Part shown: positions 9,279 to 17,871 of the stretch, in pieces | Layout of the letters: each line of letters begins with the position of its first letter | Position numbering within the stretch: the stretch's first letter is position 1 | Origin: Adhaeribacter rhizoryzae | GTDB taxonomy: Bacteria > Bacteroidota > Bacteroidia > Cytophagales > Hymenobacteraceae | Reading direction: 5' to 3' | Length of the DNA: 64,000 nucleotides | NCBI RefSeq assembly: GCF_008629685.1 | Contig: NZ_VWSF01000001.1 | Location: 124,001-188,000 of the forward strand | The notes under the pieces: model-generated | The model's database searches: none | The model's input: the letters and a program-made list of their open reading frames with translations, nothing else | Told to the model about the DNA's origin: nothing | Translations under genes and position numbers: made by a program

Positions 9279-10211
9279 ATGTCCACCGAATTATCACGCA
9301 GAAAATTTCTTGCCCAACTGGGCCTTACCGCGCTGGCCTTGCCTGTACTAACTGGTTTTCAGGCAGGTGGCTCGGGCCGCATTTCGGTACCAGGTTTAAA
9401 ATTAGGCTATTCGGCCATTACCTGGGGCGGCAACGATGTGCAGGCTATCAAAGATATTGCTGCGCTGGGCTTTAAAGGCGTGCAGTTGCGATCTAATGTT
9501 TTAAAAGAATATAGCACTAAACCCCAGGAGCTAAAAGCCTTACTTACGCAGTATAAACTTGAGTTGCCTATGTTTTCGAGCGGTAACGCCAATATTAATA
9601 CCGGCGACGATGAAAAAGTAATTCAGCAGCACCTGGATAATGCAAAGTTTGTGAAAGCTTTAGGTGGCCAAAATATTCAGATTACCAATTCCTCACGGCC
9701 CAAAGAAGGAGCACCCACCACCGAGGATTTGCAAAAATACGGCAAGTTGCTAAACGAAATTGGGCGTCGCAGCCGCGATATGGGCATAGTAACCAATTAC
9801 CATAACCACATGCACCAACTAGGCGAAACCCCCGAAGAAGTTGATGTTATCCTGAGTAGCTGCGATCCGCAGAATGTAAAACTGGAACTCGATATTGCCC
9901 ATTACCACCAGGGCGGCGGCGATCCGGTAGCAGCTATAAAAAAATACCAGAGCCGTTTAAATGCCTTGCACCTGAAAGATGTGCGCCCCAAAGAAGGCGC
10001 AGAAGCCAACTCCAGGGCTTATACTTTTGTGGAGCTGGGTCAGGGTAAAGTAAACCTGCCGGGTGTGTTTAAAGCTTTAGCTGATGTTAAGTTTAAAGGC
10101 TGGGGAATTGTAGAATTAGATTCGGTGCCGGATAAAGCCAAAACGCCCGTACAATGCGCCGAAATTACCCGCAAGTACCTGAGCTCTTTAGGGTTTAAAG
10201 TTCAGTCTTAA
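9279..10211 (+). CDS. Tat-exported sugar isomerase/epimerase-like TIM barrel
   Basis: 310 residues. The N-terminus carries a twin-arginine motif (SRRKFLAQLG, residues 6-15) and a hydrophobic stretch, so the folded protein should be exported with its metal. The barrel shows TNYHNHMHQL, KLELDIAHYHQ, ALHLKDVRPK and WGIVELDSVP, which provide the metal-binding His/Asp/His/Glu set of the xylose-isomerase-like family. It follows SusC/SusD and precedes the DUF1080 gene. I infer a periplasmic step on imported sugar, perhaps isomerising a keto-sugar. It is one of four family members in the window. Confidence 0.9.
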   Translation: MSTELSRRKFLAQLGLTALALPVLTGFQAGGSGRISVPGLKLGYSAITWGGNDVQAIKDIAALGFKGVQLRSNVLKEYSTKPQELKALLTQYKLELPMFSSGNANINTGDDEKVIQQHLDNAKFVKALGGQNIQITNSSRPKEGAPTTEDLQKYGKLLNEIGRRSRDMGIVTNYHNHMHQLGETPEEVDVILSSCDPQNVKLELDIAHYHQGGGDPVAAIKKYQSRLNALHLKDVRPKEGAEANSRAYTFVELGQGKVNLPGVFKALADVKFKGWGIVELDSVPDKAKTPVQCAEITRKYLSSLGFKVQS

Positions 10212-10459
10212 CGCATGTTCAGGAGCATAATGGTTGCTGCCGGGTAATATTTAGCAACGAGGATAGTTATTTTAAATATTTATATGTAAATTGTTAATTT
10301 ATAGATATTAAATAAATTTAGAACTTTCGCAAAATTAGCCAAAGTGCTCTTTTAGAGGAGGCAAGGAGAGGTTTTAAGATGTTTAAAAACTAATTAGCGA
10401 GAGTCCTGAAATTCTATAAAAGATTGTTTATTATCTTTTAGCCAAATTAAAAAGTTAAC

Positions 10460-11251
10460 ATGCACCTGATTAAAGGCTACTTATTTATTGCTGCCTTTGT
10501 TTTAGCTGGTTTAGCAGGCGGTTGCCGGCCTGCAGAACAGGTTTCGGATACCCATCAGGGTGGCGGAATGGCTTTACAGATCAACGCTGAATCGGAGAAT
10601 CAGAAGCACCTTACCGCTGCTGAAGAAAGTGCCGGCTGGAAATTATTGTTCGATGGCAAAACTTCAACTGGCTGGCGGGGGGTAGGCAAAAATGCTTTCC
10701 CGGCCGGCGGCTGGAAAATAGAAAACGGCGAACTCATAATTTTAAAAACCAATAGCGGCGACGCACGGAAAGGCGGCGATATTGTTACAACAGAACAGTT
10801 CGCTGATTTTGAGCTAACCCTGGAAGCAAAACTAACTCCGGGTGCTAACAGCGGACTTAAATATTTTGTAACCGAACAAAAAGGCTCGGCCCTCGGGTTG
10901 GAGTTTCAGATTCTGGACGATGACCAACACCCGGATGCCAAAATGGGCAAAAACGGTAATCGTACTATTGGCTCTCTTTACGATTTAATACCAGCTCAAA
11001 ATAAACAGGCTAAACCAATTGGCGAGTGGAACCAAATACGGCTGGTAGCTAAAAACAAACACGTGGAACATTGGCTAAACGGCACCAAAGTGGTAGAGTA
11101 CGAGCGGGGTAGCCCTGAATTTAGACAACTGGTAGCCGAAAGCAAATACAAAAAATACAAAAATTTTGGCGAAGCCGCCCAAGGACCAATATTATTGCAG
11201 GACCACAGCGACGAAGTGCATTACCGGAATATTAAAATCCGGCCACTTTAA
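10460..11251 (+). CDS. DUF1080 (3-keto-disaccharide hydrolase family) lipoprotein
   Basis: 263 residues. The leader has a lipobox (LAGGC at about residue 22), so the mature protein should be membrane-anchored in the periplasm or at the surface. The single DUF1080 jelly-roll domain is clear from GWKLLFDGKTSTGW, GGWKIENGEL, FELTLEAKLTPGANSG and EFQILDDDQHPDA. Some members of this family have been shown to cleave glycosides after oxidation at C3 of the sugar. The next gene encodes an exported Gfo/Idh/MocA protein that could do such an oxidation, so the pair forms a plausible oxidative glycoside-cleavage module. Specific substrate cannot be read. Confidence 0.93.
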   Translation: MHLIKGYLFIAAFVLAGLAGGCRPAEQVSDTHQGGGMALQINAESENQKHLTAAEESAGWKLLFDGKTSTGWRGVGKNAFPAGGWKIENGELIILKTNSGDARKGGDIVTTEQFADFELTLEAKLTPGANSGLKYFVTEQKGSALGLEFQILDDDQHPDAKMGKNGNRTIGSLYDLIPAQNKQAKPIGEWNQIRLVAKNKHVEHWLNGTKVVEYERGSPEFRQLVAESKYKKYKNFGEAAQGPILLQDHSDEVHYRNIKIRPL

Positions 11252-11308
11252 TTAAGTAACTTAATACCATAAATTATTCACCAAATTAATTAAAATAATA
11301 CAGTACAC

Positions 11309-12655
11309 ATGGAAAACAACAGTAATAACCCGCGTCGCGAATTTTTGAAAAAAGCTGCGATGGGAACGGCGGGCTTAGCCGCCATGAACCTGGGCTTTAG
11401 TGCAAAAAGCTATGGCCGTATTTTAGGAGCCAACGATCGGGTACAAGTAGGTATAGTAGGTTTCTCTAATCGTTTCAGAAGCTCGCTGGTGCCTTCTTTT
11501 ATGAACCATGCCAAAGATTTAAATTTTGAATTTGCCGCCGTATCCGATATCTGGAACCGCCGCCGCGATGCTGCCGAGGCTTACATTAAATCTAAAGCCG
11601 GCGTTAAAATTAAAAAGCACCGGAACAACGATGAACTGTACGATAACAAAGATATTGACGCGGTAATTATTTCTACCGCCGATTTTCAGCATGCTTTAAT
11701 GGGCGTGGAAGCCGTAAGAGCCGGCCGCGATGCCTATATTGAAAAGCCCATGGCCGAAACCATGGAAGATGCGCGCGCGCTGCTGAAAGCCGTAGAAGAA
11801 ACAAAGAAAATTGTACAAATTGGTTCGCAGCGCCGCAGTGCGCCTAACTACATTGCCGCCAACGAATATATTCGGTCGGGTAAATTTGGCGATATTACCA
11901 TGGTAGAAATGTGCTGGAACGTAAATCAGCCCGGCCGCTGGCGGGTACCGGAAGTAAAAGACATTCGTCAGGAAGATACCGATTGGGATCGTTACCTGAT
12001 GAACCGCCCAAAAGTAGCCTGGGACCCGCGTAAATATTTAGAATTCCGTTTATTCTGGCCTTATTCTTCGGGTATACCGGGCCAGTGGATGGCCCACCAG
12101 ATAGATACCGTACACTGGTTTACCGGCCTCGATCATCCGCGTAGCGTAGCCGCCAATGGTGGTATTTACATGTGGAAAGATGGCCGTACCAACGCCGATA
12201 CATTAACTGCCGTTATGGATTACGGTCCGCAAAACGACATGACCAAAGGCTTCCAGGTAATATTCACGTCGCGGTTCCACAACGCGGCCGGCGGTACCAA
12301 AGAGCTGTACTTCTCTAATGGCGGTATGATAAACCTCGATACCAATAAAATAACATCTGAAGGTGGTTTAACCAAAAGAATGGCCGACGAAATGGGCATG
12401 AAACCAAATCTGCTGGAATCTTCTACCTTGCCTAATGCAACCAGAATGGAAACCGGTGCCAACACCGGCGGCGACCCCATGACTTCGCTGCACATGCGCA
12501 ACTGGATGGAATGCGTGCGTAGCCGGAAAACGCCAAACGCATCCGTAAAGGCCGGTTATAACCACTCTATAGCCAATATTATGACCCGTATAGCGATGGA
12601 AACCGGCAAGCGCGTTACCTTCGACGATACCAAACAAGATGTTGTTGCTAGCTAA
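11309..12655 (+). CDS. Tat-type exported Gfo/Idh/MocA oxidoreductase
   Basis: 448 residues. A twin-arginine-like start (NPRREFLKKAAMG) indicates export with bound cofactor. The Rossmann start is VGIVGFSNRFR, in which the usual third glycine is replaced; this variant looks like a subgroup trait because the rest is intact. AYIEKPM is the EKP motif, and HQIDTVHWFTG carries the conserved His/Asp/His of the catalytic domain. The likely reaction is NAD(P)-linked oxidation or reduction at a sugar hydroxyl. It lies 58 bases after the DUF1080 gene and 15 bases before the DUF6807 gene, so the three are probably co-transcribed. Confidence 0.93.
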   Translation: MENNSNNPRREFLKKAAMGTAGLAAMNLGFSAKSYGRILGANDRVQVGIVGFSNRFRSSLVPSFMNHAKDLNFEFAAVSDIWNRRRDAAEAYIKSKAGVKIKKHRNNDELYDNKDIDAVIISTADFQHALMGVEAVRAGRDAYIEKPMAETMEDARALLKAVEETKKIVQIGSQRRSAPNYIAANEYIRSGKFGDITMVEMCWNVNQPGRWRVPEVKDIRQEDTDWDRYLMNRPKVAWDPRKYLEFRLFWPYSSGIPGQWMAHQIDTVHWFTGLDHPRSVAANGGIYMWKDGRTNADTLTAVMDYGPQNDMTKGFQVIFTSRFHNAAGGTKELYFSNGGMINLDTNKITSEGGLTKRMADEMGMKPNLLESSTLPNATRMETGANTGGDPMTSLHMRNWMECVRSRKTPNASVKAGYNHSIANIMTRIAMETGKRVTFDDTKQDVVAS

Positions 12656-12670
12656 GAGAAAGAAAAAATA

Positions 12671-13756
12671 ATGCTTAAAAATATCAAACGGGTTAGCTGG
12701 AGCACGCTTACCCTGGCTGTGGTTTGTCTGGCCATGAGTTTTGTGCCGAAAGAACCAAAGCAAGGAAAGCCCAGCAAAACCCAACGTTTTACCATTACCG
12801 AAAACAAAGCTGGTAAGCGGGTGGATATTACGGTAGACGGTAAGCCTTTTACCTCTTATATTTACCCCAACGAGCTAATGAAGCCGGTACTATACCCGCT
12901 GCGCACTGCTAAAGGTACCCTGGTAACCCGGGGCTGGCCCATGGACCCACGACCAGGCGAACGCGTAGACCATCCGCACCACGTGGGCATGTGGTTTAAT
13001 TACGGCGATGTAAACGGTCTCGATTTCTGGAATAATTCTACGGCTATTCCGGCCGAAAAGAAAAAGGATTTCGGTACCATTAAGCACCGGGCTGTTACCA
13101 AAATGACCAACGGCAACGATAAAGCCGAGTTGGTGGTAACCGCCGATTGGCAAAAACCAGATGGCACTAATTTGTTGCTGGAAGAAACCCGGTTTATTTT
13201 TAACGGCCAGGGCAACGACCGCACCATCGAGCGCATTACCAAACTAACGGCTTTAAAAGAAGAAGTTTTGTTTAAGGATAACAAAGAAGGTATGCTGGGT
13301 ATCCGGCTGGCCCGCGAACTGGAACACCCCTCTAACAAACCCGAAGTGTTTACCGATGCTAGTGGTGTAGCTACCGCTGTACCTAAACTTAACAACGAAG
13401 GCGTAACCGGTAAATACATCAGCAGCGAAGGTAAAACCGGCGACGATGTTTGGGGAACCCGTGGCAAATGGGTAAACCTGGTAGGTACTATTGGGCAGGA
13501 ACCCGTTTCGTTGGTAATACTGGATAACCCGCAGAATGTGGGCTACCCTACTTACTGGCACGCCCGTGGTTACGGTTTATATGCGGCTAACCCACTGGGC
13601 CAGAAAGCCATGAGCAACGGCAAAGAAGAGCTTAACTATAAGCTGGCACCTGGCAAATCGGTTACGTTCCGACATAAAGTAATTATTCATTCGGGCAGTA
13701 ACTTAACCAATGAGCAGGTAAACGCTGAGTTTCAGAAGTTTTCGGCTGTTAAGTAA
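12671..13756 (+). CDS. Exported DUF6807 ('PmoA family') protein
   Basis: 361 residues with a signal peptide (SWSTLTLAVVCLAMSF). The body matches the DUF6807 family, often labelled 'methane oxygenase PmoA': GKPFTSYIYP, ERVDHPHHVGMWFNYGDVNG and the C-terminal VTFRHKVIIHSG. It has no transmembrane helices like a real methane monooxygenase subunit, so that label is misleading. The histidine-rich RVDHPHHVG could bind metal or sugar. Family members commonly sit beside Gfo/Idh/MocA and DUF1080 genes, as here. The biochemical function is not established from sequence. A strong terminator closes the operon. Confidence 0.88.
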   Translation: MLKNIKRVSWSTLTLAVVCLAMSFVPKEPKQGKPSKTQRFTITENKAGKRVDITVDGKPFTSYIYPNELMKPVLYPLRTAKGTLVTRGWPMDPRPGERVDHPHHVGMWFNYGDVNGLDFWNNSTAIPAEKKKDFGTIKHRAVTKMTNGNDKAELVVTADWQKPDGTNLLLEETRFIFNGQGNDRTIERITKLTALKEEVLFKDNKEGMLGIRLARELEHPSNKPEVFTDASGVATAVPKLNNEGVTGKYISSEGKTGDDVWGTRGKWVNLVGTIGQEPVSLVILDNPQNVGYPTYWHARGYGLYAANPLGQKAMSNGKEELNYKLAPGKSVTFRHKVIIHSGSNLTNEQVNAEFQKFSAVK

Positions 13757-13778
13757 AAGAGCTTAAAATTTGAATTAT

Positions 13779-13808
13779 AAAGGCTATCACGTAAGTGGTA
13801 GCCTTTTT
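13779..13808 (+). terminator. Intrinsic terminator closing the DUF1080-Gfo-DUF6807 operon
   Basis: A 12-base stem (AAAGGCTATCAC with GTGGTAGCCTTT, one G-T wobble) with a 4-base loop runs into five T residues. Confidence 0.85.
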
Positions 13809-14186
13809 GCATTTAAAAAGAATTTCTACCTAAGCCGGTTAATCCCTTTCATATTACCGCTATCAGTTTTTATTGCGCCTCATTTTCCGGTAAGTTGTTG
13901 CGCTTACCCAATTGGCTTAAGCTGATTTTATACAGCTAAAAAAACGAAAGATGACCAGTCGGGCACGTTCAATCCCTTAGTCTGGGTTACAAAAATATAA
14001 CAAATATTCGCTGGCAATCCAGCTAACAAGCTCCAGTGTCAGGGCTATCACTCGTTTAGGTAATTAACTGTTTAAAAGGATTTTAAAAAGAATATTAGGC
14101 GAAATATTTAATATTTATTCTTATATTTCTTTTCTATTTTGATATTATATTTATCATTCCCAGATACCAAAATTACTTTTAAATTT
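13809..14186. other. Intergenic stretch, no gene seen
   Basis: About 380 bases, AT-rich toward the 3' end. I see no coding frame or strong repeat. It probably contains the promoter for the small membrane protein. Confidence 0.4.
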
Positions 14187-14699
14187 ATGATAAACACCCA
14201 AGTTGCTGATGGCAGCATATTGGTATTGGCAGTAGCCTCAGCCTGGCTAATTGGTAATTATTTTTACCGCACCCGGAAATCAGGAATTAAAAAAATACCA
14301 CTGTTGCTGCTGGTTTTTATGGCTATGTGGTGCGCGCTGAATATGGTTGGTCATTTAGTAGCGGTAATATGGGTTAATATCCAAAGAATGCAGGCGGGCA
14401 CGTTTTCTTATAACCTGCACTTTTATAATTTGCTGCTAATGGGCGTTGTGTTTCTGAGCTTAAGCTTACTGCAGTTAAGGTGTATTAAGTTTTTGAGCCG
14501 GGGCAAATATTATATGCGCAAACCGCTTACCATTTTTAGCCTGAGTTTGGCGCTACTTAGTTTCCCGCTCTTCCCATTTAATCCGATTGGCTTGCTGCCA
14601 GTTATATCTTCGCTGACGATACTGGCTACTGTGGCTGCCACCAAAAAACAATGGCAGCGTACCACGCACGAGAAAAGCCGCCGGGTCGTTTCCGCTTAA
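14187..14699 (+). CDS. Small integral membrane protein of unknown function
   Basis: I do not recognise this gene. From the ATG at 14187 it encodes about 170 residues; an in-frame TTG at 14139 would add 16 polar residues and is less likely. Four hydrophobic segments are visible (roughly ILVLAVASAWLIGNYF, IPLLLLVFMAMWCALNM, NLLLMGVVFLSLSLL and TIFSLSLALLSFPLFP), with a basic C-terminus (TTHEKSRRVVSA). It probably lies in the inner membrane. It stands alone between two long spacers, so the context gives no role. Confidence 0.65.
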   Translation: MINTQVADGSILVLAVASAWLIGNYFYRTRKSGIKKIPLLLLVFMAMWCALNMVGHLVAVIWVNIQRMQAGTFSYNLHFYNLLLMGVVFLSLSLLQLRCIKFLSRGKYYMRKPLTIFSLSLALLSFPLFPFNPIGLLPVISSLTILATVAATKKQWQRTTHEKSRRVVSA

Positions 14700-15052
14700 T
14701 CTTTCCAGCGCCACACAACCTTACCAGATTTTACAACCACATGAACAAAATAAAACCTGCTCGCTAAAAAAATACGAGAATATTTACGACCTAACAGGTA
14801 TGCTGCTGGTCCGTAAAATAAAGATGCTGTTGCCGCTGCCAAAATATTTGAATACGCTTTTTATGCAGTAACTTTAAGATTCTCAAAAATAAATGGGAAT
14901 ATCAGGCGTTTATTTGCGAGACAGCACAAATTTGCTTAAATCTGTACCCGAAATTTCAAAGAAGGCATAGTTATTGAATTAAACCAGCCGGTTGTTGTTG
15001 TACAGCCAGGGAATCAGTTATAAATATTTAATTTTAGTAAAAGTAAAAATCA
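14700..15052. other. Intergenic stretch, no gene seen
   Basis: About 350 bases between the membrane protein and the cytochrome gene. No ORF with coding character and no clear hairpin. Confidence 0.4.
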
Positions 15053-15502
15053 ATGAAAAGGAGTTTAACAAACTGTTTTAAGGCGGCCGGCGTACTGGCA
15101 ATTGTTATGGGGTCGTTTGCATTTACCGGTAAAACGGTAAATCCTACAACCGAGGTGTATCAGGCCGGCGGTGCTGCTGCTTTAAAAGGCAAAGCCCTGA
15201 TGGATAAAAGCGACTGTAATGCTTGCCACTCGGTAGATAATAAAATTGTTGGTCCGTCTTTTAAAGAAATTGCCCAAAAATACAAAAGCGATAAAACGGC
15301 CGTAGCCAAGTTATCCGAAAAAATTATTCAGGGTGGTGCAGGTAACTGGGGCCAAATTCCAATGAGCCCGCACCCGCAAATTTCGCAAGCCGATGCTGGC
15401 GAAATGGTTAAATATATTTTATCGTTAGCTCCTGGCGCTACACCGGCAAAACCAGCTACTCCAGCCAAACCAGCCACCAAGGCTCCGGTTAAAAAAGGCT
15501 AA
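15053..15502 (+). CDS. Periplasmic class I cytochrome c
   Basis: 149 residues: a signal peptide, then one cytochrome c domain with the haem motif C55-N-A-C-H59 and the likely axial methionine Met104 in QIPMSPHPQ. The fold and short length match c-551/c-552 type electron carriers. The C-terminus is a short low-complexity tail of AKPATP repeats ending KAPVKKG, which may be a flexible linker in the periplasm. It could accept electrons from a periplasmic dehydrogenase such as the PQQ enzyme encoded about 8 kb downstream, but that is inference. A strong terminator follows, so it is probably monocistronic. Confidence 0.92.
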   Translation: MKRSLTNCFKAAGVLAIVMGSFAFTGKTVNPTTEVYQAGGAAALKGKALMDKSDCNACHSVDNKIVGPSFKEIAQKYKSDKTAVAKLSEKIIQGGAGNWGQIPMSPHPQISQADAGEMVKYILSLAPGATPAKPATPAKPATKAPVKKG

Positions 15503-15527
15503 TTAAATATTTTTATTAAACTGATTT

Positions 15528-15560
15528 AAAGGCCGGCACAAAAGTGCCGGCCTTTTTTTT
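15528..15560 (+). terminator. Strong intrinsic terminator after cytochrome c gene
   Basis: A perfect 12-base GC-rich stem (AAAGGCCGGCAC / GTGCCGGCCTTT), 4-base loop and a run of eight T residues. Confidence 0.93.
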
Positions 15561-15607
15561 AGCCGTTTCAATTGGTTTTCCGTTTCAGAAAGTTAAAATA
15601 TAACCTT

Positions 15608-16552
15608 ATGAAAGCAATTATCCTGAACGAACCCGGCGAACCTGACAATTTACAGTTGCAGGAAATAGAAAAGCCCACCCTAAAGCCAAACGAAGTATTA
15701 ATTAAAGCCAAGGCTTTAAGCATTAATCCGGTAGATATTAAAACCCGGAAGGGCAAAGCGCAATATGGCCAGCTACGAACCGAGCCACCCGTTATTTTGG
15801 GTTGGGATATTTCCGGCGAAGTAGTAGAAGTAGGAAATGAAGTTAAAAAATTTAAGGTGGGCGATGCTGTTTTTGGCATGGTAAACTTCCCGGGCCACGG
15901 CAAAGCTTACGCCGAATACGTGGCGGCACCCGAAATACATCTGGCCTTAAAACCCGAATCTATCTCGCACCAGGAAGCGGCGGCGGCTACGCTGGCGGCC
16001 CTAACCGCCTGGCAGGTTTTGGTACAACAGGCCAAAATTAAACCGGGGCAGCGGGTGTTTATACAGGCCGCCGCCGGTGGCGTGGGCCATTTTGCGGTCC
16101 AGATTGCCAAACACATTGGTGCGTATGTTATTGGCGTGGCATCTGGGAATAATGCCGATTTCTTAAAAGAATTGGGTGTGAATCAGCATATTGATTATAC
16201 CCAAGAACAGTTTGAGGAAGCATTACCCGTTGTAGATTTTGTGCTGGATAGCCTGGGCGGCGATATGGTATCCCGTTATTTTAAAATTCTGAAAAACGAA
16301 GCGCAACTAATAAGTATTGTAGGCGGTGTAAACGAAGAAATGAAAAAAAGAGCCGATGCCTTACACATTAAAGCTGCTAATTACCTGGTACACTCTAGCG
16401 GCGACGATATGCAAAAGCTGGCTGAGTTACTGGCGACGGGTGTTCTGAAAGCCCACGTATCGCAGGAATTTTCGTTTGAAAATATTGCCGATGCGCACCG
16501 CCAGATAGAAACCGGCAAAACCCGCGGCAAAGTGGTTATTAACCTGGATTAA
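15608..16552 (+). CDS. NADP-dependent medium-chain dehydrogenase (quinone oxidoreductase-like)
   Basis: 314 residues from the ATG at 15608; an upstream in-frame TTG at 15572 overlaps the tail of the terminator region and is not used in this model. The N-terminal GroES-like domain shows MKAIILNEPG and LGWDISGEVVEVG. The cofactor domain has the glycine-rich AAAGGVGHFAVQIAK. No structural or catalytic zinc cysteines are evident, as in quinone reductases and enoyl reductases of this superfamily. It is probably a cytosolic NADPH-dependent reductase of enones or quinones. It precedes an SDR gene by about 110 bases. Confidence 0.88.
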   Translation: MKAIILNEPGEPDNLQLQEIEKPTLKPNEVLIKAKALSINPVDIKTRKGKAQYGQLRTEPPVILGWDISGEVVEVGNEVKKFKVGDAVFGMVNFPGHGKAYAEYVAAPEIHLALKPESISHQEAAAATLAALTAWQVLVQQAKIKPGQRVFIQAAAGGVGHFAVQIAKHIGAYVIGVASGNNADFLKELGVNQHIDYTQEQFEEALPVVDFVLDSLGGDMVSRYFKILKNEAQLISIVGGVNEEMKKRADALHIKAANYLVHSSGDDMQKLAELLATGVLKAHVSQEFSFENIADAHRQIETGKTRGKVVINLD

Positions 16553-16663
16553 GGTTGCTATATTAAAGCAATATTCGCTTCCCCGGCAGGGCCTGGTGCA
16601 AACTTTAAAAAGTAACACGTTGTCGGCAAAATCAGAATTTTAGAAGAAAGAAAAAATTTAAAA

Positions 16664-17458
16664 ATGGATTTAAAATTAACCGGCAAAACCGCTTTAATTA
16701 CCGGTTCCACGGCGGGTATTGGTTTTGCCATTGCCAAACAATTAGTAGCCGAAGGCGCTAACGTGGTGGTAAATGGCCGCACGCAAGAGCGGGTAGAAGC
16801 CGCAATTTTAGAATTGAAAAAAGATAATCCGGCCGCCAATGTAACGGGCGTAGCCGCCGATTTCTCGAAAGCCGACGAAGTAACCGCTCTTACGCAACAA
16901 GTACCGGAAGTAGATATTTTAATAAACAATGTCGGAATATTTGCGCCCACCCCATTTACCGAGATTACCGACGAAGATTGGTTTCGGTTTTACGAAGTGA
17001 ATGTTTTAAGTGGAGTACGGCTTTCCCGTTTTTATTTTCCGAAAATGCTGCAGGCCGATTGGGGACGCATTATATTTATTTCGAGCGAATCGGCGGTGCA
17101 AATTCCCGAAGAAATGATTCATTATGGCATGACTAAAACGGCGCAATTGGCTATTAGCCGCGGATTGGCAGAGTTAACCAAAGGTACCAACGTAACTGTA
17201 AATACCGTTTTGCCCGGCCCTACCAAATCAGAAGGTGTAGGTGATTTTGTAGCCAGTCTGGCAAAGGCGCAAAATATTACCCCCGAGCAAGCCGAAATCG
17301 ATTTTTTTAAGAATGCCCGCCCTACCTCAATTATTCAGCGTTTTGCAACCGTAGAGGAGATTGCTAATATGGTTACTTATGTAGCCAGTCCGCTTTCGTC
17401 GGCTACCAACGGTGCCGCCTTACGCGTTGATGGTGGCGTAATAAAAACCGCGGTTTAA
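16664..17458 (+). CDS. Short-chain dehydrogenase/reductase
   Basis: 264 residues. The classical SDR layout is present: TGSTAGIG cofactor loop (residues 13-20), NNVG (88-91), Ser140/141, and the catalytic Tyr154 and Lys158 in YGMTK, with a C-terminal RVDGG. The enzyme is cytosolic and uses NAD(P)H on an alcohol or ketone. The LPGPTKSEGVGDF insert is common in SDRs labelled as oxidoreductases of unknown substrate. It may share a transcript with the preceding MDR gene, although the roughly 110-base gap leaves that open. Confidence 0.9.
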   Translation: MDLKLTGKTALITGSTAGIGFAIAKQLVAEGANVVVNGRTQERVEAAILELKKDNPAANVTGVAADFSKADEVTALTQQVPEVDILINNVGIFAPTPFTEITDEDWFRFYEVNVLSGVRLSRFYFPKMLQADWGRIIFISSESAVQIPEEMIHYGMTKTAQLAISRGLAELTKGTNVTVNTVLPGPTKSEGVGDFVASLAKAQNITPEQAEIDFFKNARPTSIIQRFATVEEIANMVTYVASPLSSATNGAALRVDGGVIKTAV

Positions 17459-17602
17459 ATATTTATTGAACTAATAAGGACAATCCCTGATAATTCTGAA
17501 AAACTTATTTCCGGAAGAAAGCTCATTTCTTATAAGAATCAGCGGTTTAATTTTTTATAGTAATTCCAAACAGATAAAGTAGAGATTATATTGCCCGCAC
17601 TT

Positions 17603-17752
17603 GTCATTCAGGAGGAACCTATTTAGCTGATTCAGTATCAGTTGCTATGTAGAAATCAAATTGAGAAACGATTATAATTAAACTCAATCTCAACGTAATT
17701 TTGCCAATAGCACCAGCTTTTGAATCCGCCAAATAGTTTCCTCCTGAATGAC
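17603..17752. repeat. Dispersed inverted repeat, copy 1
   Basis: A 22-base arm at 17603-17624 and its complement at 17731-17752 match at 21 of 22 positions and lie 106 bases apart. The core TCATTCAGGAGGAA is shared with the palindrome at 36493-36565. The element fills most of the 17459-17871 spacer between the SDR gene and the convergent Gfo/Idh/MocA gene. No ORF is seen inside. Confidence 0.75.
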
Positions 17753-17871
17753 AGCTGTGGATTACTTAATTTCTACTTTTTAGCATTTACCTAACATCAG
17801 GTAATTACTACATGTACCGAAGAATATTTAAACTATTAAAAACCAGTATTTTGACTCGGTTTGCAACTAAA

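Noticed and set aside
12368-12784. Minus-strand 138-residue ORF across the end of the Gfo/Idh/MocA gene and the start of DUF6807
   Set aside because: It overlaps two well-supported genes, has no recognisable domain and looks like a reverse-frame shadow.
13000-13467. Minus-strand 155-residue ORF inside the DUF6807 gene
   Set aside because: Serine-rich low-complexity translation fully inside a convincing gene.
12671-13756. Methane monooxygenase subunit (PmoA)
   Set aside because: The label follows a misnamed family; the protein is secreted, soluble and in a sugar cluster.
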